Origin: Neisseria lactamica NS19
Lineage (GTDB): Bacteria > Pseudomonadota > Gammaproteobacteria > Burkholderiales > Neisseriaceae
Direction of reading: 5' to 3'
Assembly: GCA_000193795.2 (NCBI GenBank)
Contig: AEPI01000044.1
Span: 1 to 64,000, forward strand
DNA: 64,000 nucleotides
Positions 31,583-40,413 of this stretch are shown here, in pieces. A model generated the notes under the pieces. That model searched no databases. It was not told the DNA's origin and saw nothing but the letters and a program-made list of their open reading frames with translations. The position numbers and the translations under genes were made by a program. Within the stretch, counting starts at the first letter, position 1. Each line of letters begins with the position of its first letter.

Positions 31583-33889
31583 TTAACGGCGGGGATGCTG
31601 CGTATCCGGGATCGAGTACATCAGCCGTGCCGCCAGCCACAGGTTCAATATCACTCCGATGCCGACGGTTATGCCGAATGCGGCGACGGCCGGTGTGCCG
31701 CTGAAGGCAAGTATGGCGAAGGAGATGCCGGTCGTGAGCGCGGCAAGCAGCATACCGCCCAAACGCGCATCGGTACTGTGTCCGGCATTGAGCGCGTAAA
31801 CGGCGTAATCGATGCCGATGGCGGAAACCAGCAGCAATCCGAACATGGCAAACAGGCTGACGGGAATGCCCAGCCAACCCAATACGGCGACAGTGCCTAC
31901 GGCGGCGGCGACGGGTACGGCGAGGATTTTTCCGCCCGTCCGTGCGCCAAACAGCCGCCACAGCAGCAGCCATGCCAGCAGGTAAGACGACAATTTCAGC
32001 CAAGCCGCCTGATTGCGCGTATGGCGGAACAGCTCGTTGAGCCTGCCGCGTTTGTCCGCCCATTTGATTCCCGGCACGGTTTCCGCCGTTTTACGGACGG
32101 TTTCCGGCTCGGTCATACCGTTCAGACGGATAACGGAGGCATAACGATGCGGCTCGACTTCGCCGAGATACAGGGGTTCCCAAGCCTGCGCCAGAGGCAG
32201 GGCGATGCCGTCTGAAAGCGTGAGGGCGGGCGTGCCGGCCGCTTGCAGCAGGGCGGATTTCAGCGTGTCTTCCGGAATGCCCAGTTCGTGCAGGGCGCGG
32301 TAATTGCCGGGCTTGTCTGCAAGAGCGCGCAAATATTGTTTCAGGCGGTTTTGTTCGGCTGCCGGCAGGATGAATTGATCCAGCGATTGGATGCTTTTCA
32401 GTTTGCCTTGTCCAATCAGGGGGGCGAGGGCGCGGCGCAGTTCGGCATTTTTGATGAGCAGCGCGTCTTCGCTTGGGGCTTCGGCAAGCAAATATTGACC
32501 GCTGAAATCGGTTCCGCCCAATGTGCCGATTTTTTGTATTTGCGACAACAGTCCGGGCGGCATATTCACCCATTGGCGGATGTCGTCGCGCCAATCGCTG
32601 CGCCATAGTCCGGCGGCGGCGAAAACCATCAGGAAAACTGTTGCGGGATACCGGAAGGATGTGGGAAGTTGTTTTCGGATGCGTTTGCCGAGCGCGGCAC
32701 TCAATGCGGCAAAAGGTACGGGTTTCGCCTGATAACGGGCAAACAGGGGCGGCAGCCGGCAGACGGTCGCGCCGAATGCGCCCAGCAGCGAAAAGCCGGA
32801 GAAAACGGCGGTTTGCTGCAAAACCGGCAAAGGTGCGAACCAGAGCAGCGCGTATCCCGAAACGGTAATCAGCAGGCTGACGGCAAAGGTAGGCAATACC
32901 TGCCTCATCGCCGGTTTTGCCTGCCACGGCGAGAATAGCGACGGGGTCAGCCAGTGCAGCGGGAAATCGGCGAGCATCCCGATCAGGCTCGTACCGATAA
33001 CCAGCGTCAGGGCGTGGATATGCCCGAATACCGCCAGCGTCGCCGCCAAACCCGCCAGCATTCCCGCCGCAGGCGGCAGCAGCAGCCAGAAAGTGCGCGC
33101 GCTGCGGAAAACCCACAAGATGAGGGTTACGGTCAGGGTAATGCCGGCAAAACCCATTATCCGGCTTTCTTTTTCGGCATCGGCTTTGGTGGCGGCGGCA
33201 AAAAGTGCTCCGCCCCCGGTCAGGATTTCGGCGTGCCTGCCGGATGCCAATGTCTGTGTTTTTTGAAGCAGCTTCCCCAAGGCATCTTGGGGCAGGGCGT
33301 TGCCGGGCAGCTTCGCACGTATCCAAACCCAGGTTTTTCCGTTGTCTTCGTTGAACAGCATACCGTTTTCGGGATGCCATTGCAGACGGGTTTGGGGATT
33401 GATTTTGCCGGCAACGAAACGCCCGAAACCCAGCCAGTCCTCGTCTAAGGGCAGGGGTGATACGGCAAACGGGTTGGCGGCATCTTCGGCGCGCCGGCGG
33501 AAATAGTCGGCGGGTTTTTCGGTCAGCAAACGCCGTTGGGCTTCGGGCAGGACGGCCAAACTGATTCTGCCGATGTCTTGGCGGATTTGTGCAAGGTCGG
33601 GGTTGATTTGGCTGTTTACTTCGGAAAACAGTCCGCTTTGCCGCCACAAACCGGCGATTTCCGATGCCGTCTGAAATGCGGTTTCGGGTCGGGGGCTGCC
33701 GGCAAGCAGGATGATCTGACTGTTGATTTGTGCGTCGCCGGCGCGTTCCGCCGCCTGCAAAACGGCATCTTGGCTGCTTTGGGGCAGCAGTTCGGTTAAA
33801 TCGGTCTGCAGCCAATCGCGCGTTGTGATGTTGTAGCAGGCAAAGGCGGCAAGTATCCACATCAGCAGGGTGTAAATCAGGCGGATCAT
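31583..33889 (-). CDS. apeM: MMPL/RND-type lipid exporter (ApeM-like)
   Basis: A 768-residue inner-membrane exporter of the MMPL superfamily, expected to move the finished aryl-polyene lipid across the periplasm together with the LolA-like carrier. It has a helix at about 1-22, a periplasmic domain to about 240, a cluster of helices, a second periplasmic domain and a final helix cluster ending near 760. The layout is typical, for example GIDYAVYALNAGHSTDARLG in the last cluster. The frame is open upstream to a TTG at 33925, but ATG 33889 starts directly at the first helix (MIRLIYTLLMWIL) and is preferred. Confidence 0.85.
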   Translation of the reverse strand: MIRLIYTLLMWILAAFACYNITTRDWLQTDLTELLPQSSQDAVLQAAERAGDAQINSQIILLAGSPRPETAFQTASEIAGLWRQSGLFSEVNSQINPDLAQIRQDIGRISLAVLPEAQRRLLTEKPADYFRRRAEDAANPFAVSPLPLDEDWLGFGRFVAGKINPQTRLQWHPENGMLFNEDNGKTWVWIRAKLPGNALPQDALGKLLQKTQTLASGRHAEILTGGGALFAAATKADAEKESRIMGFAGITLTVTLILWVFRSARTFWLLLPPAAGMLAGLAATLAVFGHIHALTLVIGTSLIGMLADFPLHWLTPSLFSPWQAKPAMRQVLPTFAVSLLITVSGYALLWFAPLPVLQQTAVFSGFSLLGAFGATVCRLPPLFARYQAKPVPFAALSAALGKRIRKQLPTSFRYPATVFLMVFAAAGLWRSDWRDDIRQWVNMPPGLLSQIQKIGTLGGTDFSGQYLLAEAPSEDALLIKNAELRRALAPLIGQGKLKSIQSLDQFILPAAEQNRLKQYLRALADKPGNYRALHELGIPEDTLKSALLQAAGTPALTLSDGIALPLAQAWEPLYLGEVEPHRYASVIRLNGMTEPETVRKTAETVPGIKWADKRGRLNELFRHTRNQAAWLKLSSYLLAWLLLWRLFGARTGGKILAVPVAAAVGTVAVLGWLGIPVSLFAMFGLLLVSAIGIDYAVYALNAGHSTDARLGGMLLAALTTGISFAILAFSGTPAVAAFGITVGIGVILNLWLAARLMYSIPDTQHPRR

Positions 33890-33905
33890 AGCGGTTCGGA
33901 CGGTA

Positions 33906-34499
33906 TCAGAGTGATTGTTCGGCAAACTTGTCCGGCGGGTTGCCGACGCTTATGCCGTCAAACTGCATATCGGTTTTGTCCCCTTGTTTTTCATGCAGTT
34001 CGATACGGCGCACGACGCTGTCCCCGCTGATGTCGATATGATTGAAGATTTGTTTCATCACCAGTGTTTTCGGTGTGAGTTGCAGCGTCCATTTTTGCGC
34101 CGAGCCTTCGAGTTTCAGATCGAACTGTTTTTCCAGCCCTTGCGTATCGCCGCCGATCAGGTCGAGAAAGAGTTTGATTTGCCTGCTTTGTCCGGGTATT
34201 TTTCCGGTGTCGGGCATGATCCAGCCTTTGCCGTTCCATTGGCTGATACCGTCCGAACGGACGCGCAGGGTGGCGGCAAACGGTTTCTGCATCTGCCAGA
34301 GCAGTCCGCGTTTGGGCATCAGTACGAATTTTCCGGTCGCGGTCATGGGTTTGGATAGGGATTTCAGATGGCGGTATTGGATAAAACCGCCTTGGATGTT
34401 GTCGGGTTTTTGCAGTATCCGGGCCAGTTCGGCGGTGGAAAACGCCGAGGCGGAAAGGGCGGTTGCGGCAAGGAGCGCGGCAAGCAGGTATTTTTTCAT
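33906..34499 (-). CDS. apeL: LolA-like outer-membrane lipid carrier (ApeL-like)
   Basis: A 197-residue periplasmic protein with a signal peptide (MKKYLLAALLAATALSASA) and the LolA-like fold suggested by GGFIQYRHLKSLSKP and GLLWQMQKPF. In aryl-polyene clusters such a protein carries the lipid product toward the outer membrane; it is distinct from the housekeeping lipoprotein carrier LolA. ATG 34499 starts the signal peptide; an upstream start seven codons earlier is less likely. It is next to the exporter, with 16 bases between them. Confidence 0.82.
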   Translation of the reverse strand: MKKYLLAALLAATALSASAFSTAELARILQKPDNIQGGFIQYRHLKSLSKPMTATGKFVLMPKRGLLWQMQKPFAATLRVRSDGISQWNGKGWIMPDTGKIPGQSRQIKLFLDLIGGDTQGLEKQFDLKLEGSAQKWTLQLTPKTLVMKQIFNHIDISGDSVVRRIELHEKQGDKTDMQFDGISVGNPPDKFAEQSL

Positions 34500-34559
34500 G
34501 GCTGTCTGTCGGTGTGGCAATAATAGGTAAAAATGCCGTCTGAAAGCGGACGGCAGAGC

Positions 34560-35000
34560 TTATGCGGCTTGAAAAGCCGGATGACTCCGTACGGCTTCGA
34601 GCCAGCTTTCCGGCGTTTGGAACTGTATTTCTCCGGTTTCCAGGGATACTGCCGCCTGCGTGGTCGATGCGCGGGTCAGTTTTTCGCCGGTTTGCTCATC
34701 GGACAAAGTGTAGTCGATACGCAGGCAAGTGTCGATTTCGACGATGGCCATATCGATGCGGATGGTTTGTCCGAACCGTGCGGGGCGTATGTATTTCAAG
34801 TCCATTTTGACGATGGGCCAGCCGAAGCCCCGCCTGCCCATTTCATCGTAGCCGTAGCCTATGCTTTCAAGGAAGGTGCAGCGTGCGACTTCGAGGTATT
34901 TGACGTAGTTGCCGTGCCAGACGATCTGCATCGGATCGACATCGAAAAACGGGACTCGGACGGTGTGGCTGTGGCGGCAGAAAATGTGTTTTTTGTTCAT
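34560..35000 (-). CDS. apeK: Hotdog-fold acyl thioesterase (ApeK-like)
   Basis: A 146-residue thioesterase of the 4-hydroxybenzoyl-CoA / YbgC type. The active-site region RVPFFDVDPMQIVWHGNYVK carries the conserved Asp and the HGNYVKY motif. In aryl-polyene synthesis it may release the acyl chain or clear stalled ACP. Its ATG overlaps the acyltransferase stop by 4 bases, so ATG 35000 is clear even though the frame runs on upstream. A 60-base gap containing an uptake sequence separates it from the LolA-like gene. Confidence 0.85.
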   Translation of the reverse strand: MNKKHIFCRHSHTVRVPFFDVDPMQIVWHGNYVKYLEVARCTFLESIGYGYDEMGRRGFGWPIVKMDLKYIRPARFGQTIRIDMAIVEIDTCLRIDYTLSDEQTGEKLTRASTTQAAVSLETGEIQFQTPESWLEAVRSHPAFQAA

Positions 35001-35929
35001 CGGGGATGGTGCTCCGTGTGCCAAAAGTCGTAAAAATTGAACCATTGCAGCGGGTTCAGACGGCATTCCTCTTCCAAGATGCGGGCGAAATGTTGTGCGG
35101 ATTCTTGGATTTTTTGCGTGCGTTCCGCCCGCGTCCAATCCGATGTGTCGGTCATAGGGCGAAGTTTCAGGCGGTAGCGTCCGCCCTGTTTGATGCAAAA
35201 CAGCGCGTTGACCTTGGTTTTCAGCAGCGATGCCAGAATCCACGCCCCTTGCGGGATTTCGGTACGGTGCTGCAAAAAATTGACGGTTACGGTTTTTTCG
35301 CCCCGGACGGGGATACGGTCGGCGGCGATTGCCAGCCATTCCCCTGCTTCAATGCGCCGGTTAAGCGTCATCATCAGCGATGCGTCCAAGTCGCTTACCT
35401 GTATCAGTTGGATTTTGTCCGCACCCGCCTGTTGCAGGGCTTCGTTGAACATTTGCGCGTGGCGGCTGTGTACGAGGACATTGAGTTTGAAATTCCGGTG
35501 GTGGGAAACCAGTGCGCGGCAGATTTCCGTATTGCCCAAGTGCGAACAGGCAAAAATCTGCCCGCGCCCGTTTTGATACATAGAGGAGGTCAGGTTGTCG
35601 GGATCTTCGATCATCAGGTCTTCGTAACGTATTTTGCGCTGCCATACGGCAAACCGGTCGCAAACGGCTTCGCCGAATGCCAAAAACTGCGCGAATATGC
35701 GGTTTTCAGACGGCATAGCGTCGGGAAAGGTATGCCGCAGGCGGTTTTGGTAGGTATGGAGGTTTTTCCGCGCCCGGGGCGAGGTCAGGTAAAAATACAG
35801 GACGACAAACCAAATACACGGTTTCATTAAAAAAGGGGGCAGATAACGGACAATTACCGCCGTCAGCTTGAGGAAGAGGCGGTTGCCGCGTTCGTTTTGT
35901 TCCGCCCAGTGCCGGGATGCGCCGTTCAT
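34997..35929 (-). CDS. LpxL/HtrB-like lipid acyltransferase (acyltransferase half of ApeJ)
   Basis: A 310-residue membrane-anchored acyltransferase of the lipid A late-acyltransferase family. It has a hydrophobic N-terminal helix (YLPPFLMKPCIWFVVLYFYL) and the SHLGNTEICRAL region in place of the HX4D/E catalytic motif. It could transfer the aryl-polyene or a second acyl chain to a lipid anchor. In enterobacterial clusters this activity is, as I recall, fused to a glycosyltransferase (ApeJ); here they are two genes overlapping by 4 bases (ATGA). ATG 35929 is chosen from that overlap. Confidence 0.82.
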   Translation of the reverse strand: MNGASRHWAEQNERGNRLFLKLTAVIVRYLPPFLMKPCIWFVVLYFYLTSPRARKNLHTYQNRLRHTFPDAMPSENRIFAQFLAFGEAVCDRFAVWQRKIRYEDLMIEDPDNLTSSMYQNGRGQIFACSHLGNTEICRALVSHHRNFKLNVLVHSRHAQMFNEALQQAGADKIQLIQVSDLDASLMMTLNRRIEAGEWLAIAADRIPVRGEKTVTVNFLQHRTEIPQGAWILASLLKTKVNALFCIKQGGRYRLKLRPMTDTSDWTRAERTQKIQESAQHFARILEEECRLNPLQWFNFYDFWHTEHHPR

Positions 35930-36651
35930 CGGAATGCGCCTCTTAAGATGCGCCAACGCCATTTGAGCATACCGAAAAACAGCCGTGTGTGCATTTGGCT
36001 GATAAGGATGTTGTCGGCAAGGGCGCGGAAGTGGGAAATGCCGTCTGCGGCGTAACGGACGGGTGTGGGTATCCACACGGTTTTGATGCCGCGCCAATAT
36101 AGCCGGATCAGGATTTCGATGTCGAAGTCCATACGGTTGCCGAGGTGTTCTTGGCGTATGACCGCCAGGGCGGGCGGCAACGGATAAAGGCGGAAGCCGC
36201 ACATACCGTCTTTAATATCGGACGACCAGGTGTGGACCATATTCCAAAAGTCGGTAATTTTGCGCCCGTACAATCGGGATTTGGGCGCGTCGCCGCCGTA
36301 TTGCGGCTGACCGCAGACGAGGGCTTCGGGATTGAGTTGCGCGGCACGGACGAACTTCGGCACATCGTCCAAACAATGCTGTCCGTCGGCATCGATTTGC
36401 AGGACGTGGCTGTATCCCAAATCCGCCGCCGCCTCGAAACCCGTGCGTACTGCCGCGCCTTTGCCGCCGTTGCTTGTGCGGCGGATGACGCGGATGCCGT
36501 CTGAAGCCAGATTTTCCAAAACGGGTATGCAGTCGGGGCGCGAGCAGTCGTCCACAATCAATACGTCCAAACCGTGGGCGCGCAGGCCGCGTGCGACCGC
36601 GCCGACGGTTGCCGGGTGGTTGTAATGGGGGATGAGGGCGAGGATGTTCAT
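35926..36651 (-). CDS. GT2-family glycosyltransferase (glycosyltransferase half of ApeJ)
   Basis: A 241-residue GT2 enzyme resembling dolichol-phosphate mannosyltransferases. It has the N-terminal NILALIPHYNHPATVG, LIVDDCSRPD, and the metal-binding QIDADGQH, then RMDFDIEIL. No membrane helices are evident. In the aryl-polyene cluster it probably glycosylates the lipid carrier or the acyl product. It overlaps the acyltransferase gene by 4 bases. A 92-base gap separates it from the ligase-dehydratase gene upstream. Confidence 0.83.
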   Translation of the reverse strand: MNILALIPHYNHPATVGAVARGLRAHGLDVLIVDDCSRPDCIPVLENLASDGIRVIRRTSNGGKGAAVRTGFEAAADLGYSHVLQIDADGQHCLDDVPKFVRAAQLNPEALVCGQPQYGGDAPKSRLYGRKITDFWNMVHTWSSDIKDGMCGFRLYPLPPALAVIRQEHLGNRMDFDIEILIRLYWRGIKTVWIPTPVRYAADGISHFRALADNILISQMHTRLFFGMLKWRWRILRGAFR

Positions 36652-36743
36652 CGTATTTCCTTGGGCGGTGCTTTATGTGTCATCCTGTGTGTTGAAACAT
36701 ATCAAGGTAAGGCTGTAATCTTATTTGCCTTTGCGAAGGCGGT

Positions 36744-38459
36744 TCATCGTTCTTCCCCCGCGGCCGGGTCGGGGCTGTCCTGCGGCGTGTCGAATACCAT
36801 CCTCCCCGAAGCGCAGACGGCATCCTGTTTTCGGATTTTAAACGACAGTTTGTTTTTGTCGGCATCGTATCCGAGTTCTACGGAAATGTCGTCATACGGA
36901 CGGATAAACTGTTGGTATTTCAGGTTTTCGATACGGATAATGTTTTGCCTGCCGAAAGGGTGCAGTGCGGCGAGCCGGCGTATCCATTCCAATTCGATTG
37001 CGCCGGGGACGAGGGGGAAGGTGGAAAAATGCCCCCCGAAATAGGGTAAATCCGGCGGCACGCGGGTTTGATAGCGCAACCGGTTTTCTTCGGGCGGCAA
37101 GGTGTGCCATTGCGGGGCGGCGGGTTCTGCCAATGCCGTCTGAAAGTCCGCTGCGGTAATTTTCCCTTGTCCGTTGCGCGGCAGACGGTCTGTAAAACGC
37201 CAGTAGCGCGGAAGGGCGGCCGTGTCTTGCGTTTGGGCAAGGTGTCGTTTCAGTGCGGCGATGACGGCGGTGCGCCCCTGTTCCAGCCACGCCGTGATGC
37301 CTTCCGTATCGAGTGCCGTCCAGGCGGCAATGCGCCCGTGTTTCGGATGGGGGGCGCAATGTGTGTCGGCAATCCAAGGGTGTTTCAGTAATTCGTGTTC
37401 GATTTGGTTGAGCGAAATGCGTTTGTCTGCCAATTTGATTATCCTGTCCTGCCTGCCCAGCAGGGCAAAACCGTCTTCGTGTGTTTCGATGCAATCGGCA
37501 ATGTATTGCACGCCGCCTGTCCACGGCGAAGAGATTTCCACCGATTTGCCGGTATTGCGGACGGAGACGTTAGGGAACGGTTGCCATAAGGTTTGTTTCC
37601 GGCGTGATGCAATGATGCCGGTTTCCGTACTGCCGTAAACTTCATAAGGGCGGACTGCATATTGTTCCAACAGGGTGGCAGTTTCCGGGGGGAGTTCCCC
37701 ACCTGCGGAAACGATGCCGTCTATCCTTCCGTTTAACGCCGCCCAATCCCGATTTTCGCCGAAACGGTTGAGCAGGGCGGGGCTGGCAATCCAGACATTT
37801 TGATAATCGGACGGCACGTTCAGGCTTGCCGACAGTAGCAGTTCGGGATAGGCGTTTTGCCTGCGGATCATCGCCCACCCCATCAGCAGCGGAAGCGCGA
37901 AGCGGAAGGTCAGTCCGTACATATGTTGGGGGGATACGCTGCCGAGGACGGCGGTTTTGCCGCGTCCGAACGGGATTGCCGAAGCCAGCGTGCGGGCTTC
38001 CGATTCGATTTGTGCGGCGGTTTTGACGATTGTTTTGGCTTCCCCGCCGGAGCCTGATGTACGCAAATGCACTTCTGATTCGGGCGGGATGTCCAATGCT
38101 TGCGGTATGCGGCTTTCAGACGGCATACCGCCGCAAGGGGTTGGCATTTGCCAAACGCGGATGCCGTCTGAAACAATATCGGTGTCGGTCAGCAGGATTT
38201 GTGCGGATTTCGCCCAAGTCAGGTTTCCAGGCGCGGTATTCGGCAGCAGCAGGGCTTTGCCGCCGCTGTTCCAAACGGCAAGCAATGCGGCTGCGAACAG
38301 CGCGGCATCGTCAAACCACAATGCCGCCGAACGGATGTTGTTTTGCGTTAATTTTAACGACAGGGTATGTACCGTGCGTATAAAATCGGCGCGGGTCCAC
38401 AATGGGTCTAGGGCAATCGGTGTGCCGTCGGAGGGATGGATGTCAAACATTCGGGTCAT
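36744..38459 (-). CDS. Aryl ligase-dehydratase fusion (ApeH-ApeI)
   Basis: A 571-residue two-domain protein. Residues about 1-455 are an AMP-forming acyl/aryl-ACP ligase: RTSGSGGEAKTIVKT replaces the usual SGTTGxPK loop, and YEVYGSTETG and LGRQDRIIKLADKRIS follow. Residues about 465-560 are a FabA/FabZ-type hotdog dehydratase (PYFGGHFSTFPLVPGA with the catalytic His). It should activate 4-hydroxybenzoate as starter and dehydrate chain intermediates. In enterobacterial clusters these are separate genes as I recall. ATG 38459 has GGAAT upstream; ATG 38450 is also possible. It starts 29 bases from the divergent phosphopantetheinyl transferase. Confidence 0.85.
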   Translation of the reverse strand: MTRMFDIHPSDGTPIALDPLWTRADFIRTVHTLSLKLTQNNIRSAALWFDDAALFAAALLAVWNSGGKALLLPNTAPGNLTWAKSAQILLTDTDIVSDGIRVWQMPTPCGGMPSESRIPQALDIPPESEVHLRTSGSGGEAKTIVKTAAQIESEARTLASAIPFGRGKTAVLGSVSPQHMYGLTFRFALPLLMGWAMIRRQNAYPELLLSASLNVPSDYQNVWIASPALLNRFGENRDWAALNGRIDGIVSAGGELPPETATLLEQYAVRPYEVYGSTETGIIASRRKQTLWQPFPNVSVRNTGKSVEISSPWTGGVQYIADCIETHEDGFALLGRQDRIIKLADKRISLNQIEHELLKHPWIADTHCAPHPKHGRIAAWTALDTEGITAWLEQGRTAVIAALKRHLAQTQDTAALPRYWRFTDRLPRNGQGKITAADFQTALAEPAAPQWHTLPPEENRLRYQTRVPPDLPYFGGHFSTFPLVPGAIELEWIRRLAALHPFGRQNIIRIENLKYQQFIRPYDDISVELGYDADKNKLSFKIRKQDAVCASGRMVFDTPQDSPDPAAGEER

Positions 38460-38488
38460 ATATTCCAAATGGCAGAACGGAGGGTGTC

Positions 38489-39115
38489 GTGCCGGATAAA
38501 AAAGCAGTATTGCAGTGCCGCCTTGCCGATGCGTCGGCGGCTGCCGCCTATCGGGAATCCTGTCTGGACGATGCGGACAGGGCGCGCCTGCTGCGCGCGC
38601 CGGAATTGGCAGGGCGGACGGATTGGCGGGTCAGCCGCTTCCTGAAGCAGCAGGGCGGCAAGATATGTTCGCTTTCGCACAGCAAAGGGCGGGCGGCGGT
38701 TTTGGTCTGCGGCGGCGGCACGGTTTGCGGTGTCGATATTGAAACAATCCGTCCGCGCAATTTTCAGGCACTTGCCGAATGGGTCTGTTCTCCTGAAGAA
38801 CGGGTTCTTTTGGCACGTTCCGGTTGGCGGGCAGAGGCTTTTTACCGCCTGTGGTGCATCAAGGAAGCACTGCTTAAAGCCTGCGGTTTGGGTTTTCCGC
38901 AAGATATGGCAAAAGTCGGTTATCGGACTGACGGTTCGGCAGTTTACGGTTTGCGTGCGGATGGTGGAACCGGTTGGCACGCCGTCAGCGCAATCTGGTG
39001 CGGCGACGCGGTTGTCGCCTGCGTGTGGCGCGGTGCTGCCGAATTGGCGTGGCAATATTGCGGAACGGAGTCTTATCGGGAGCTTGCACGGATCGAGCGC
39101 ATAGGCGGCCGATAA
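38489..39115 (+). CDS. 4'-phosphopantetheinyl transferase (Sfp type)
   Basis: A 208-residue enzyme that attaches the phosphopantetheine arm to acyl carrier proteins, here most likely the two ACPs encoded nearby. The metal-binding GVDIE and the WCIKEALLKACG motif are present, and SLSHSKG is the CoA-binding loop. It starts with GTG at 38489 behind GGAGGG. It is a lone forward gene between two reverse-strand blocks, and its promoter must lie inside the divergent ligase gene. It converges on apeR. Confidence 0.87.
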   Translation: MPDKKAVLQCRLADASAAAAYRESCLDDADRARLLRAPELAGRTDWRVSRFLKQQGGKICSLSHSKGRAAVLVCGGGTVCGVDIETIRPRNFQALAEWVCSPEERVLLARSGWRAEAFYRLWCIKEALLKACGLGFPQDMAKVGYRTDGSAVYGLRADGGTGWHAVSAIWCGDAVVACVWRGAAELAWQYCGTESYRELARIERIGGR

Positions 39116-39174
39116 ACCCGGGAAGCGTCATTTTACCGTTGCCATACGGCAGCCTGACGTCAATGCCGCCTGTT

Positions 39175-40413
39175 TTATCTATCCTGCCAACGTTTGAACA
39201 CCAGCGAAGTGTTCACGCCGCCGAAAGCGAAATTGTTGCTCATCACATAATCCGTTTCGATTTCGCGCCCGCCGCTTAAAATATAGTCCGCCTTGCCGCA
39301 GCGCGGATCGATGTCGTTCAAGTTCAGGGACGGGGCGAACCAGCCGCCGTTCATCATTTCAATCGAGAACCACGCCTCCAGCGCGCCGCACGCGCCGAGC
39401 GTGTGTCCCAAATAGCTTTTTTGCGAACTGATGGGCACAAATCCGAACACGGCTTCAGTCGCCAGCGTTTCGGCGATGTCGCCTTTTTCGGTTGCCGTGC
39501 CGTGCCCGTTCACATAGCCGATTTTGTCGGGCGTGATACCCGCGTCTTGCAGCGCGAGTTCCATACATTTCTGCATCGTGTCTTTTTGCGGCTGGGTAAC
39601 GTGGCTGCCGTCGCTGTTTGCGCCGTAGCCGACGAGTTCGGCGTAAATTTTCGCACCGCGCCGTTTGGCGTGTTCCAACTCTTCCAGTACAAAAATCCCC
39701 GCGCCTTCTCCGATGACCAGACCGTCGCGGTTTACGTCGTATGGGCGCGGGGTTTTTTCCGGTTCGCCGTTGCGGCGGCTGGCGGCATAAAGCGAGTCGA
39801 AAACATACACTTCGGACGGGCAAAATTCTTCGCCGCCGCCCGCCAGCATCATATCGGTCAGCCCGTATTTGATGGCTTCGTAGGCATAACCTATGCCTTG
39901 GCTGCCGGACGAACACGCGCTCGATGTCGGGATGATGCGCCCTTTCAGCCCGAAAAAGATGCCGATATTGGCGGCGGTGGTGTGCGGCATCATACGCACA
40001 TAGGTGTTGGCACTGAAGTTGCGCGACGTGCCGGTTAGCAACAATTCGCCCACATCGCCGATGTCTTTGGTGCTGCCGCTGGAAGAGCCGCAGGCAACGC
40101 CCATCCGTCCGTCGGTAATACTTTCGTCTCCGAGCAAACCGGCATCCGTCAAAGCCTGCTCCGCCGCATCGACGCACAAATACGACACGCGCCCCATACT
40201 TCTGAGCTGCTTGCGCGTCCAATGTTTCGGCGGTGCGTAATCCTCAATCGGCGCACCCAGTCGCGCTTCCAATTCGGGGAAACGTTCGTGCCAATCCATA
40301 TATTTGACGGCGTTTTTTTCGGCTTTGAATGCTGCCTGTATGCTTTGCCAATCCCGGCCGAAGGCGGTAATGCCGCCTATGCCTGTTACTGCGACCCTTC
40401 TGGTATTCAACAC
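39175..40413 (-). CDS. apeR: Aryl-polyene ketosynthase, FabF-like (ApeR-like)
   Basis: A 412-residue FabF/FabB-type condensing enzyme with a full triad: Cys167 in TSSACSSGS, His304 in NGHGTATEKGD and His337 in KSYLGHTLGACG. In the ape scheme ApeR may start or support chain extension, while ApeO-ApeC does the main elongation. The start is GTG 40413 or the adjacent TTG 40410; GGAGG lies in the end of apeQ. The gene overlaps apeQ by 7 bases and is the last of the apeP-apeQ-apeR unit. Confidence 0.85.
   Translation of the reverse strand: MLNTRRVAVTGIGGITAFGRDWQSIQAAFKAEKNAVKYMDWHERFPELEARLGAPIEDYAPPKHWTRKQLRSMGRVSYLCVDAAEQALTDAGLLGDESITDGRMGVACGSSSGSTKDIGDVGELLLTGTSRNFSANTYVRMMPHTTAANIGIFFGLKGRIIPTSSACSSGSQGIGYAYEAIKYGLTDMMLAGGGEEFCPSEVYVFDSLYAASRRNGEPEKTPRPYDVNRDGLVIGEGAGIFVLEELEHAKRRGAKIYAELVGYGANSDGSHVTQPQKDTMQKCMELALQDAGITPDKIGYVNGHGTATEKGDIAETLATEAVFGFVPISSQKSYLGHTLGACGALEAWFSIEMMNGGWFAPSLNLNDIDPRCGKADYILSGGREIETDYVMSNNFAFGGVNTSLVFKRWQDR

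Noticed and set aside
32091..33860. 589-codon reverse-strand frame
   Set aside because: It overlaps the MMPL exporter in another frame and is Arg/Pro-rich without domains.
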